Shown here piece by piece: positions 1 through 8,302 of a stretch of DNA of 64,000 nucleotides. The position numbers and the translations under genes were made by a program. The notes under the pieces were generated by a model. The model saw nothing but the letters and a program-made list of their open reading frames with translations. It did no database searches and was not told the origin of the DNA. The DNA comes from an uncultured Dehalococcoidia bacterium (GTDB lineage Bacteria; Chloroflexota; Dehalococcoidia; Lucifugimonadales; UBA3495), in assembly GCA_951812625.1 (NCBI GenBank), contig CATOSP010000004.1:62001-126000 (forward strand), read 5' to 3'. Every line of letters begins with the position of its first letter. Within the stretch, counting starts at the first letter, position 1.

Positions 1-455
1 TCTGGATCGTCCACCATCGCCACCTCTGCTACTCCCGCGATAAGCGTGAACGCGAGGGCCAGAGCCACGGCGACAGCAATGCCGAGAGTCTTCCGGCTGC
101 CTGGACGCACCGGCTGGGGCAGGCCCGACTGGGCGTCATCAACACCCTCCATATCGGGGTGAGCATCATCCTCCGCAGCTTCTCTGGGCTGCGGCTCGGC
201 AACCGGTTCGGGCGACTGGGGCGGGGCGTCGGGGGCGAAGCCCGCCGCCAGAAGCAGGCCGTCGCGTTCCCCCGCTTCGAGACGCAACAATTCGGCGCAC
301 CGCAGCACGTCCTCCCGGTAACGAGGCCGCTGGGTGACCCCCTCCTTCCACCGGATGAGGGTCAACAGGCTCACTCCCAGGCGGCGGGCGAACTCGGCGT
401 CGCCGACACCTGTCCGGGCCATGTAGGATGTGAGAAGACCGGCGAAACTCGCCAA
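1..455 (-). CDS. Membrane-anchored helix-turn-helix protein (partial, 3' end outside window)
   Basis: The reading frame runs from a TTG at 455 off the left edge, giving about 151 residues. An N-terminal XRE/MerR-like helix-turn-helix is suggested by EFARRLGVSLLTLIRWKEG near residues 20-40. A Pro/Glu/Asp-rich linker follows, then one hydrophobic segment (TLGIAVAVALALAFTLIAG) near the end of the visible part. The layout recalls RodZ-like proteins, with a cytoplasmic DNA-binding-type domain tethered to the membrane, but no family-specific motif supports that name. The TTG start is chosen because an in-frame TAA lies two codons upstream and GGAG lies about 9 nt before it. A later ATG at 422 would cut into the helix-turn-helix. 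The product is inferred to be a membrane-bound regulator or morphogenesis factor. Confidence 0.6.
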   Translation of the reverse strand, partial: MASFAGLLTSYMARTGVGDAEFARRLGVSLLTLIRWKEGVTQRPRYREDVLRCAELLRLEAGERDGLLLAAGFAPDAPPQSPEPVAEPQPREAAEDDAHPDMEGVDDAQSGLPQPVRPGSRKTLGIAVAVALALAFTLIAGVAEVAMVDDP

Positions 456-624
456 GTGTTACAACTCCGACAACCGGCCGGCGCCGAATGTGACACACCT
501 GTAGTCTGGAGTGTACACCACGACGGGCCATCCTTAACCCATGTTCCGGGGCCACAAGTCCGGCCTGCGGTCCTGGACGGAATAGCCGGGGTGTATTCGG
601 CCCGGAATAGCAGGAGGTATTGGA

Positions 625-1182
625 ATGGCCCGATCACTGAGGAAAATCCTGGCGGCAGGTGCGATGGCCCTGGGAATCGCGGCGCTGGCGGCCTGCGGCG
701 GCATGGCCCCTATGGAGCAGCCGCAGCGAGAGTCAGATTCCAGCAGGATAGTCACGCCGACGGGTGGTACGGCGCAGCAGGAATCAACTCCCAGCAGCAG
801 TGCGGTGCAGCAAATGGAGATCCCCAGAAGGGTCGAAGTAGTGAAGGAAAAGGAGGTAGTGAAGGATGGTGCCGATCGTGGCCCGCGGGGAATACCGGGA
901 GCCAAAGGTGTCGTCCGCGGCGGCGCGGCCGCAACCCAGTCCCCGGCCCACCCGGCTTCCGGAGGCGAGGGATTTAACGCTATCGGGGGGTCAGCGACAG
1001 TCAATGATCAACCCTACGACCTGACCTTCTTCCAGCATTACGGCGTCAACCCCTTCGTTGACACCGAGGACGATCACCTCTCAACCTTCGCAATGGACAA
1101 GGAATACGAGCCTCCACCGGGAATAGGCACGATGTCCTTCTACGACCCAGCGACCCAGACGTTCAGGTTTGACATCACCTGA
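625..1182 (+). pseudogene. Truncated vWA-type (YfbK-like) lipoprotein with internal deletion
   Basis: The 185-residue product has a lipoprotein signal with lipobox LAAC (Cys24) and a strong site AGGAGG before the ATG. A low-complexity stretch containing VEVVKEKEVVK follows, a motif also found in the lipoprotein at 23492-25369. The segment HYGVNPFVDTEDDHLSTFAM is the conserved entry to the N-terminal domain of YfbK-like von Willebrand factor A proteins. In that family it continues into a DVDTASY-type segment, a helix, and only later reaches a YEPPPG motif. Here FAMD is joined directly to KEYEPPPG, and the protein stops 24 residues later with no vWA domain. The gene is therefore read as an in-frame internal deletion plus C-terminal loss. 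It could still be secreted as a short lipoprotein. Confidence 0.6.
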
Positions 1183-1509
1183 CATGCCGCACTTCGACAA
1201 GTCGTTGTATCCAATCCTAACTCGTCGTCTAGTCATCCAGGCCCAGGAACCCGTGGCGGGTCAAGTTACAGTCTGGAGTGGAATCTAGTTCGGTGATTTT
1301 GCGAGCTCGGTCGACCAAGTGTGCCAATCGTCAGCCAGTTTAGACTGCTCCCCGGATGGATTTGCGAGCTTGATAGGAAGTTTGCCCGCGTTCGCGGCTG
1401 ATAGTACTATGGCTCTCGACGATGACGATACTGATGGGTTGGAGTTGGATTCAGGAAGCCAAATGCGGAGAATCCCGGCGGGAGTCCCCAATAGAAGGAG
1501 GCGAAACCC
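1183..1509. other. Intergenic region, 327 bp
   Basis: No gene, RNA or repeat was recognised. The last 20 bases hold the AAGGAGG ribosome binding site for the diiron protein gene that follows. Short open frames here lack a ribosome binding site and resemble no family. Confidence 0.5.
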
Positions 1510-2424
1510 ATGCTTTCACACAACTACACCTACCAAGAGTGTCTCGACAACTCCAAGAGGGTCTCGTGGCTGGAAGACGATGTCCTGGCCGACAAGAATT
1601 TCGACTTCTCCAAACGCTTTCTGCCCAATAGGTTGACCGGTGTAGACGAGATCGGATGCTTAAACGAAAACGAGAAGCTTCAGTTAAATCAGATTATGGG
1701 CAATGGTTACTGCCACATCTTCGCGTTCGTGGAGGAGTTTATCATCCCCACCGTCACGGAAGAGGCTATGAAGGATGTCTATGGGGATGAAATCAGGGCC
1801 CGTTCGTTGCTGCGATTTGCCGAGGAAGAACTCAAGCATCAGGAGTTGTTTCGGAGATCGGTGGAACTCTTCGGCCAGGGTTTCGGCAGTGAATGCGGCT
1901 TGATCCCCGGTCGGGAAGAGGTGGCGAAAGTAGTTAGGAGCAAGTCGAAGCTGGCCGTCATGATCTTGACCGCGATTATCGAATGGTTCACCCAGCTCCA
2001 CTACATAGAGCATGTGCGTGACGACTCGGACCTCGATGGGCTGTTCCGTGACCTCTTGAGGTTTCATTGGATGGAAGAGGCGCAGCACGCCAAGCTGGAC
2101 ACATTGCTGATCGGCGAAGAAGCCGAGCACCTGACCCTTGAAGAGCGGGAGACAGCCATCGATGAGGTCCTGGAACTTGGCGGGGCGATCGACGGGCTCC
2201 TTGCGCAGCAGATTGGCCTGAATATAGAGGCTCTTGAGAAGGTGACAGGACGGACGTTCACCGCTGCCGAGAAGGAGGAGATCACGACGAAGACCCAGCG
2301 GGCGTGGCGGTGGACTTTCCTCGTATCAGGCTTGGAACATCCGAACATCGTCAAGGCGATCGGTGAGCTGACTGCACAAGGGCCGGGCAAAATAGAGGGC
2401 GTCGCCGCAGCGCTCTCGGCCTAG
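1510..2424 (+). CDS. Ferritin-like diiron protein (possible oxygenase)
   Basis: The 304-residue, mainly helical protein has two EExxH-type iron-ligand motifs: EEELKHQELF near residues 106-115 and MEEAQHAKLD near 190-199. Further Glu residues (VEEFI near 75, IIEWF near 157) complete the four-helix carboxylate-bridged diiron pattern of the ferritin-like superfamily. The spacing resembles AurF-type N-oxygenases and other single-domain diiron oxygenases more than ferritin itself, but substrate and reaction cannot be assigned. A strong AAGGAGG lies 8 nt upstream of the ATG. The gene stands alone, with about 440 bp of non-coding sequence after it. Confidence 0.72.
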   Translation: MLSHNYTYQECLDNSKRVSWLEDDVLADKNFDFSKRFLPNRLTGVDEIGCLNENEKLQLNQIMGNGYCHIFAFVEEFIIPTVTEEAMKDVYGDEIRARSLLRFAEEELKHQELFRRSVELFGQGFGSECGLIPGREEVAKVVRSKSKLAVMILTAIIEWFTQLHYIEHVRDDSDLDGLFRDLLRFHWMEEAQHAKLDTLLIGEEAEHLTLEERETAIDEVLELGGAIDGLLAQQIGLNIEALEKVTGRTFTAAEKEEITTKTQRAWRWTFLVSGLEHPNIVKAIGELTAQGPGKIEGVAAALSA

Positions 2425-2864
2425 CACTAAAACCACTCATGGTTGCTCGGAGCGTCGGACGCTCCTTAAATCTCAACGTATGGCTACGGCCAATGTCTCC
2501 GATCCTCATGAAATAAGGCCGGATTTGAGACCGCAAGTACCGAATCCGTGTTAGTGCGGCTGTAGTCTAGGGAACGATCTCAGGACCCTCACCTTGATCC
2601 CATCTCCCTGGGTGGGAGTAGATTGAGGTGAGAGTGACTCATATAGTCCCTTTCATCCGCGGGTCAAGCCATGGCAGGCTCCACCCTTGTCCTGCGGGGG
2701 GAGAGATGGACTTTGAGACAGGTCCCTTAAACAACCCGTTTCCTAGGACAGTACAACTGGCAATGACCGCCTATGGTGAGACCCACGGTGCAGGGTTCCG
2801 GCACTGGGATGACCGTGCGTGGCCTGGAGTGCCGTCCTTGCCATTGGAGAAAGGTGAATCGAAG

Positions 2865-3647
2865 ATGCAACTGGAAGGCAAAGTCGCACTGGTAACCGGA
2901 GGCGCTCGCGGACTGGGCCGCTCCATGGCTTTGGCTTACGCCCGCGAGGGAGCGGACGTCGCCATTGTAGCCCGTACCCCCTCTGAGCTGGACTCTGTCG
3001 GTTCCGAAATTCGCGCCTTGGGCCGCCGTGCCCACACGGTCAACGCCGAACTGACCACCAGCGAGGGCGCGAACCGGGCAGCCGGGGAGACCATCAGCGA
3101 ACTGGGGAAGATAGATATCCTGGTCAACAACGCCGGTGGATACCGTCTATTCACCAACGACCTGACTCACTCGGTTACGGTTTTGGACATCACCGAAGAG
3201 GAGTGGCGGCGGGTCATGGAGTCGAACCTCACCACCACTTTCATGGCCTGCAGGGCGGTCCTGCCCCACATGATGGAGCGTGGCAGTGGCGTCATTGTCA
3301 ACATGACCTCGAAGAACGTGGCCAGCCGGGGCCGTGCCGGGCAGGCGTCCTACGGAGCTGCCAAGGCGGCGGTGGAGCGGCTGAGCGAGTCGTTGGCGGA
3401 CGAGTTGAAGGACTATGGCATCGCCGTCAACATCCTCGACCCCGGCTGGAACCTGACCAGGCCCAACGACGACTACGAGGACGAAGTTCACAAGCGCATG
3501 AGGCTGCCCGACGACATTGCCGAGGTGGCCGTCCACATGGCGCTGCAGATCCCCGAGACTATGACCGGCCAGTTGGTCTCCGCCCCGGAATACGACGAAG
3601 AGCATGGCATAAAACGGCTTTCAGCTTACGAACGGCTCCACGTTTAG
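2865..3647 (+). CDS. Short-chain dehydrogenase/reductase (SDR)
   Basis: The 260-residue classical SDR has the Rossmann nucleotide-binding motif TGGARGLG near residues 11-18, NNAGG near 87-91, and the catalytic YGAAK (Tyr/Lys pair) near 162-166 with an upstream Ser in the VNMTS segment. It should oxidise an alcohol or reduce a carbonyl using NAD(P)(H). The frame is open further upstream to 2628, but the SDR fold begins at this ATG, which is preceded by GGAGAAAGGTG; the upstream extension has no homology-like character. The stop lies 52 bp before a GMC oxidoreductase on the same strand, so the two are probably co-transcribed for sequential oxidation of a hydroxylated compound. The substrate is unknown. 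Confidence 0.85.
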   Translation: MQLEGKVALVTGGARGLGRSMALAYAREGADVAIVARTPSELDSVGSEIRALGRRAHTVNAELTTSEGANRAAGETISELGKIDILVNNAGGYRLFTNDLTHSVTVLDITEEEWRRVMESNLTTTFMACRAVLPHMMERGSGVIVNMTSKNVASRGRAGQASYGAAKAAVERLSESLADELKDYGIAVNILDPGWNLTRPNDDYEDEVHKRMRLPDDIAEVAVHMALQIPETMTGQLVSAPEYDEEHGIKRLSAYERLHV

Positions 3648-3699
3648 CTCCCATCCGGGGAGCCCCGTCCCGATCATCCCTTCCGCAACGAGGAAGAGC

Positions 3700-5307
3700 A
3701 TGAAGTACGACTTCGTCATCGTTGGCGCAGGCTCCGCCGGCAGCATCCTGGCAGCCCGGCTGTCGGAGGACCCCGGGGTGTCGGTGCTGCTACTGGAGGC
3801 CGGCCCGGACTATCCTCAATTTCAGCACCTGCCAGAAGATATCAAGTTCGGATACAACACCGGCGGGAACGCTCCTCCTCTGCGCACATCCGGCGGGCAC
3901 CCGGTTTCATTGTTGGAAAGTCCTCACAACTGGCAGTATGTTGCGCGCGCCACCGAAACGTTCCCGGACATGCCGGTGCCCCGGGGCAAGGTTACCGGCG
4001 GCTCCAGCGCCATCAACTCATCGGCCTTCTATCGTGGAGTTCCCGAGGACTTTGACCACTGGGCCTCGCTGGGGAACGACCTCTGGAGTTTCCGTGAGGT
4101 CTTGCCCTATTTCAGGAAAATCGAGACCGATGTGGACCATCACGACGACTTTCATGGCAGCGACGGTCCCATCTTCGTTCACCACTCCCGGAGGGAAGAC
4201 TGGCATCCGACGCAGGAGGCTTTTTACAACGCCTGCCGGGCTGCCGGGTTTCCCGATTGCCCTGACCACAACAGCCCGGACGCCACCGGGGTGGGACCCG
4301 GCATTACCAACAACCACAACCGGGTCCGCTTCAGCACCGCCCTGGGTTACCTGGAACCGTCCAGGCACCGCCTGAATCTCACCATCCGCTCCGACTGCAC
4401 CGTACTCCAACTGTTGTTCCAGAGGAAGAGGGCTGTCGGCGCCCTGGTCGAGAGCGGCGGAGAGACGTTCACCGTCGAAGCGGAACAGATTATCCTGAGC
4501 GCGGGCGCAATCGGTTCGCCCCAGTTGCTAATGCTGTCTGGGGTCGGGCCAGCGGATCACATGGAAAGTGTGGGAGTCCCCGTAGTCCTGGATTCGCCGG
4601 GGGTGGGCCAGAATCTCAAGGACCATCCCAAACTGTACGTGACCTGGCGGATCAGGGACGGCTACTCCAAGGGTGATGCCCCTGCCCGGGGTGGCGCGAC
4701 CCTGCGTTTCACCGCGCCTGGCTCAGAATACCGGAACGACCTATCCATCGGGATGGCCGCCTTCGTCACACCGCGGGTCAAGACCCTGAGAGTCCCCAAG
4801 GATGGCGAGAGCGAGGCTTCCATTCCCAACCTGGCCGAGATGATGGTAGCCCTACTGCGTCCCGCCAGCCGCGGCGAGTTGAAGCTGAGATCGGCGGACC
4901 CCGACGTTCAGCCCTGGCTGGACTACAACTACCTGAGCGAACCCTTCGACCGTAAGCGTCTGCGCCACGGAGTGCGTCAGGCCCTGCAACTGTCCCGGCA
5001 CGAGGGGCTGAGGGAGTTGCTGGGCGACCGGCTGGAGCCCACCGACCCGGACCTTGTCTCGGATGAGGCGCTGGACGCCTGGATGGTGCGGGAAGCAGTC
5101 ACCTTTTCCCACATATCCGGCACCTGCAAGATGGGGCCGTCATCGGACCCGATGGCCGTGGTGGACCAGCACGGGCGGGTACATGGACTGGAGGGTCTGC
5201 GGGTGACTGACGCATCCATCATGCCGGACCTGGTGCGTGCGCCCATCAACCCGGCGGTGCTGATGCTCGGAGAAAGAATCGCCGACCTGGTCCGACAGGG
5301 TTTCTAA
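3700..5307 (+). CDS. GMC-family FAD-dependent oxidoreductase
   Basis: The 535-residue protein is full length for the choline dehydrogenase/alcohol oxidase (GMC) family. It has the N-terminal FAD dinucleotide fold VGAGSAGSILAARL followed by LLLEAG, GMC signature 1 (PRGKVTGGSSAINSS, near residues 93-107), and GMC signature 2 (GAIGSPQLLMLSG, near 269-281). The C-terminal SHISGTCKMG holds the usual catalytic His, and INPAVLMLGERIA is the terminal FAD-contact segment. GMC enzymes oxidise alcohols to aldehydes or ketones. A ribosome binding site (GAGGAAGAGC) precedes the ATG. It lies downstream of the SDR gene in a likely two-gene operon. Two further GMC genes lie in this window on the opposite strand. 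Confidence 0.92.
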   Translation: MKYDFVIVGAGSAGSILAARLSEDPGVSVLLLEAGPDYPQFQHLPEDIKFGYNTGGNAPPLRTSGGHPVSLLESPHNWQYVARATETFPDMPVPRGKVTGGSSAINSSAFYRGVPEDFDHWASLGNDLWSFREVLPYFRKIETDVDHHDDFHGSDGPIFVHHSRREDWHPTQEAFYNACRAAGFPDCPDHNSPDATGVGPGITNNHNRVRFSTALGYLEPSRHRLNLTIRSDCTVLQLLFQRKRAVGALVESGGETFTVEAEQIILSAGAIGSPQLLMLSGVGPADHMESVGVPVVLDSPGVGQNLKDHPKLYVTWRIRDGYSKGDAPARGGATLRFTAPGSEYRNDLSIGMAAFVTPRVKTLRVPKDGESEASIPNLAEMMVALLRPASRGELKLRSADPDVQPWLDYNYLSEPFDRKRLRHGVRQALQLSRHEGLRELLGDRLEPTDPDLVSDEALDAWMVREAVTFSHISGTCKMGPSSDPMAVVDQHGRVHGLEGLRVTDASIMPDLVRAPINPAVLMLGERIADLVRQGF

Positions 5308-5706
5308 GCTCGACTTCGTACAAAGCGTAGGCAAACCAGGAGTGCAGGGAACCCTCGGACAAAATCACCACAAGGGGTCGAGTATCCCTGTCCTATCCGA
5401 GTCATTGCAACCGTATCGACGAGACCGAGGACCGGCACTGGGGCGCAAGATTGCTGCCGAGGAACGGTATTGGGACCCCGTACGCTCTACTGACGACCAG
5501 GTGGTGACGACGACTGGGTTGCAGTGGGTGAGCCTGGTGCTTCTGACGAGTATCAGGTGATTAGGGCGTATTGGGCGCTGCCAGTTCTGAGGGCGATGGC
5601 ACCGCCCGCCACGACCGGCACAGAACCGGAAGCACAAAATGAAGCGGCGGACCATCCTCTTGGACCAGTCCGCCGCCGTCTGCATGTGTGTCTTGGGCTG
5701 ACCTGG
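5308..5706. other. Intergenic region, 399 bp
   Basis: This stretch lies between the convergent GMC gene (+) and esterase-like gene (-). No credible gene, RNA or strong terminator hairpin was found. Confidence 0.5.
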
Positions 5707-6579
5707 CTACACCAGGTTTTGTTGGATGAACGCGGTCATCTGTTCGAGGGCCTGCTGCGCAACATCCGTGGAAAGGTCCCGCAGTACTCCTTCGCCCTCC
5801 CCTTCGAAGATAGTTACGTGAATCTGCCCACCGGCCTTCCGGTACTGCATGATGAACTCGTCCAGGTCCGGGCGCGGGTGCGCCGCCTCGTAGTTCCGTG
5901 CCAGGCACAGGGTGGGCGGCAGTTCCGTGCGCTCCCCGCGGGCCAGCATTCGTCCCGGAGCAGCTTCTGCCATTGCCTCTTCCGTAACCCAATACATGTC
6001 GTGCATGGCCGCGGTACGCTCGCCAACTGACTCTGGGGGTTTAACATCATCCCGAAGACCCTTGGCGTAATTATATCGACCCAGGGGGTCGATCACCGGG
6101 GAGACCATAATCACGCAGCCCAGGGTGCCATCTACCTCTGTAGCGCCGTTGGCGAGGGACAGCGCAGCGTAGCGGGAATCGTGGGGCCGCATGCCCAGCA
6201 GCATAGCCTGATGGGCGCCGCTGGAGGTGCCCATGGCGCCGACTTTGTCCGAAATGCCGTTCCAGCCTTCGGCGTGAGCCTTGCACCAGCGGATTCCATA
6301 GTGGATGTCGGCCAGGGAGGCAGGGTATGACGCTTCCGGCGGAACGCGAAAGTCTAGGGCTGCCACGATGACTCCGTTCCTGGCCAGCGCTTCGTTGCCG
6401 ACATTGCCGTTCTCACGGTTGCCATTCACCCATGCGCCGCCATGCAACTCGACCATTACCGGAAAGGGTCCGCTGCCCTGGGGTTTGAAGAGGCGCGCCA
6501 GAAAGGGCTTATCACCGTGCCGCAGATATTCCACGTCTTCGATCTGGACTTCGTAGGTAGTCTGTTTGCTGATCGTCAT
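5707..6579 (-). CDS. Alpha/beta-hydrolase fold esterase-like protein (BD-FAE/HSL-like), catalytic His not evident
   Basis: The 290-residue protein has the hormone-sensitive-lipase-type oxyanion motif HGGAW near residues 46-50, a nucleophile elbow GTSSG near 117-121 (Ser119 likely), and DLDEF near 238 as a candidate acidic residue. Relatives usually have GEGHGF or a similar His-containing segment near the C-terminus. The corresponding stretch here reads FEGEGEGVLRD, with Glu where His is expected. The start has a good AAGGAG site. The protein may be a carboxylesterase with a displaced His, or a catalytically impaired relative. It is convergent with the GMC gene and has no operon partner. Confidence 0.78.
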   Translation of the reverse strand: MTISKQTTYEVQIEDVEYLRHGDKPFLARLFKPQGSGPFPVMVELHGGAWVNGNRENGNVGNEALARNGVIVAALDFRVPPEASYPASLADIHYGIRWCKAHAEGWNGISDKVGAMGTSSGAHQAMLLGMRPHDSRYAALSLANGATEVDGTLGCVIMVSPVIDPLGRYNYAKGLRDDVKPPESVGERTAAMHDMYWVTEEAMAEAAPGRMLARGERTELPPTLCLARNYEAAHPRPDLDEFIMQYRKAGGQIHVTIFEGEGEGVLRDLSTDVAQQALEQMTAFIQQNLV

Positions 6580-7161
6580 GGCAGGCTCCTTTTGGCCAAT
6601 TGAACTCTAGATGGGGATGAGCCTACCTTAGAGCCTTGGGGCCTCGCAGTCAATCGGTGTGCCGAAACGGTACCGCACAGTGAGGATCTTGACGACTGGA
6701 AGTATCCCACAACAATTCATTCGACAGATGTGCGGCACAAATGATTGGGCCTGATCAGACGACATGCGTCTCCCATATCGATTCCAGGAAATTCCTATGC
6801 CAGATCCTCGGGACCCCCGCCGCTGGGGCGGGCGCTTTCGAGCCATCCGGGCCCTTGGTCCGCGAAGGGGTCAGTCCCTCAGGGCAATCACGTCTTCAAT
6901 GTTTCCGTTCACCCGAGCCCGGACGGATGTCACCTTGAGCCTGCCACAGGGTGTAGAATCCTGGCAGGTGGCCCCTGACTCTGCGCACAGCGACGAGGTC
7001 CCGTCTGGAGGTTAGATTTTTCGGCTTCGCCCCAGGGTGACACTCATGTCAGACGATGTTGCCCTGCTGTAGGACATATTTCCAGGATCCGCAGTGGAGT
7101 GTGGTAGTACAGGCCGAGGCTATTCCACCAGGCCAAAAGCTATGAATCGAGGAAGTGAGCG
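6580..7161. other. Intergenic region, 582 bp, between divergent genes
   Basis: It separates the divergent esterase-like (-) and SMP-30 (+) genes and so should hold both promoters. Short open frames at 6741-7015 lack ribosome binding sites and overlap each other in three frames, which suggests chance. No other element was recognised. Confidence 0.5.
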
Positions 7162-8154
7162 ATGGTCGGTGATTCTGAATGGACTTCTGAACTGAGCCTA
7201 CGCTGGGACCAGGGAATAGTCCGTTACCCTGATCCTGCGGTGGAGGTGCTGGACCCGCGGTTCCGCGCCTACCGCATCGGGAATGCCGCCATAGAGTGCC
7301 TGTTTACCGGAGCGCGCTGGGCCGAGGGCCCGGTCTGGTTTGGCGACTTCAGGTCCCTGGTGTTCAGCGATATACCCAATAACCGGATGCTGCGCTACAG
7401 CGAGGTAAGCGATGAGGTCACGTTGTTTCGTCAGCCTGCCAACTGCAGCAACGGCAACACCCGGGATTTGCAAGGGCGCCTGATTACCTGCGAGCACCTG
7501 ACCCGTCGCATTACCCGTACCGAGCACGACGGGAGCCTAACCGTGCTGCTGGAACGCTTCGACGGCAGACGCCTTAACGCCCCCAACGATGTGGCTGTTC
7601 ACTCCGACGGAGCCATATGGTTCACTGACCCCGGCTATGGAATCTTGGTGGGATACGAGGGAGAACGTGCCGAGGCCGAACTGCCCAGACGAGTTTACCG
7701 ACTGGATACCGTCACCGGTGCAGCCAACGTGGTCGCCGACGATCTGGTGATGCCCAACGGGCTGTGCTTTTCCCCCGACGAGTCCCTGCTCTACATTTCC
7801 GACAGCGGTGTCTCTCACGACCCCGATGCACCGGGGCACATCCGGGTCTTTGAAGTAGTGGACGGAAGTAAACTGCGTAGAGGCCGGGTTTTCGCTGATA
7901 TGGCGCCAGGATTCGCCGATGGTATTCGGACTGATCGTGACGGCAACCTATGGTCCAGTGTAGGCTGGGCCGGACCAGGGACGGACGGCGTGCATTGCTT
8001 CACGCCCGACGGTGAATTGATCGGGCGGATTCACCTTCCGGAACCCTGCTCGAACCTGTGCTTCGGCGGCGTCAAAAAGAACCGTTTGTTCATGACCTGC
8101 AGCCAGTCGCTGTATTCCCTGTACGTAGAGGCCAGCGGTAACCAACGCCCTTAG
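7162..8154 (+). CDS. SMP-30/gluconolactonase-like hydrolase
   Basis: The 330-residue six-bladed beta-propeller protein belongs to the SMP-30/gluconolaconase/LRE family. Family segments are in order: WAEGPVWFG (metal-ligand Glu, near residue 55), LNAPNDVAVHSDGAIWFTDP (near 136-155) and MPNGLCFSPDESLLYISDSG (near 196-215). This fold binds a divalent cation in the propeller centre and typically hydrolyses sugar lactones, which fits the surrounding sugar and alcohol oxidation genes. GAGGAAGTGAGC precedes the ATG. The TAG stop lies inside the 4-bp TTAG target duplication of a MITE inserted immediately downstream, so the natural gene end appears to be kept. Confidence 0.88.
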   Translation: MVGDSEWTSELSLRWDQGIVRYPDPAVEVLDPRFRAYRIGNAAIECLFTGARWAEGPVWFGDFRSLVFSDIPNNRMLRYSEVSDEVTLFRQPANCSNGNTRDLQGRLITCEHLTRRITRTEHDGSLTVLLERFDGRRLNAPNDVAVHSDGAIWFTDPGYGILVGYEGERAEAELPRRVYRLDTVTGAANVVADDLVMPNGLCFSPDESLLYISDSGVSHDPDAPGHIRVFEVVDGSKLRRGRVFADMAPGFADGIRTDRDGNLWSSVGWAGPGTDGVHCFTPDGELIGRIHLPEPCSNLCFGGVKKNRLFMTCSQSLYSLYVEASGNQRP

Positions 8155-8298
8155 TACTACAGTTGCACATAGGCTGACTCGGTAATTTCGACCTTGGTAA
8201 ACGGGCAATTTCGTTACAGGAAGAGACGTTGCCCGTAGCTGGAACCTGCGGTGATCAAGGTTGACCAATGCCTCGAAAAACTTTCTGCAACTGTAGTA
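8155..8298. mobile_element. 144-bp MITE with IS701-type ends
   Basis: The element is bounded by TACTACAGTTGCA (8155-8167) and its perfect inverse TGCAACTGTAGTA (8286-8298). A direct TTAG flanks both sides (8151-8154 and 8299-8302), fitting the YTAR target duplication known for IS701-family elements. The ends match those of the complete IS701-family element at 21769-23178, so that transposase is a plausible mobiliser. The interior has no coding capacity. Confidence 0.85.
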
Positions 8299-8302
8299 TT
8301 AG

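Noticed and set aside
6741-7015. Three overlapping short plus-strand ORFs upstream of the SMP-30 gene
   Set aside because: They lie in three frames over the same GC-rich stretch, lack ribosome binding sites and resemble no family.
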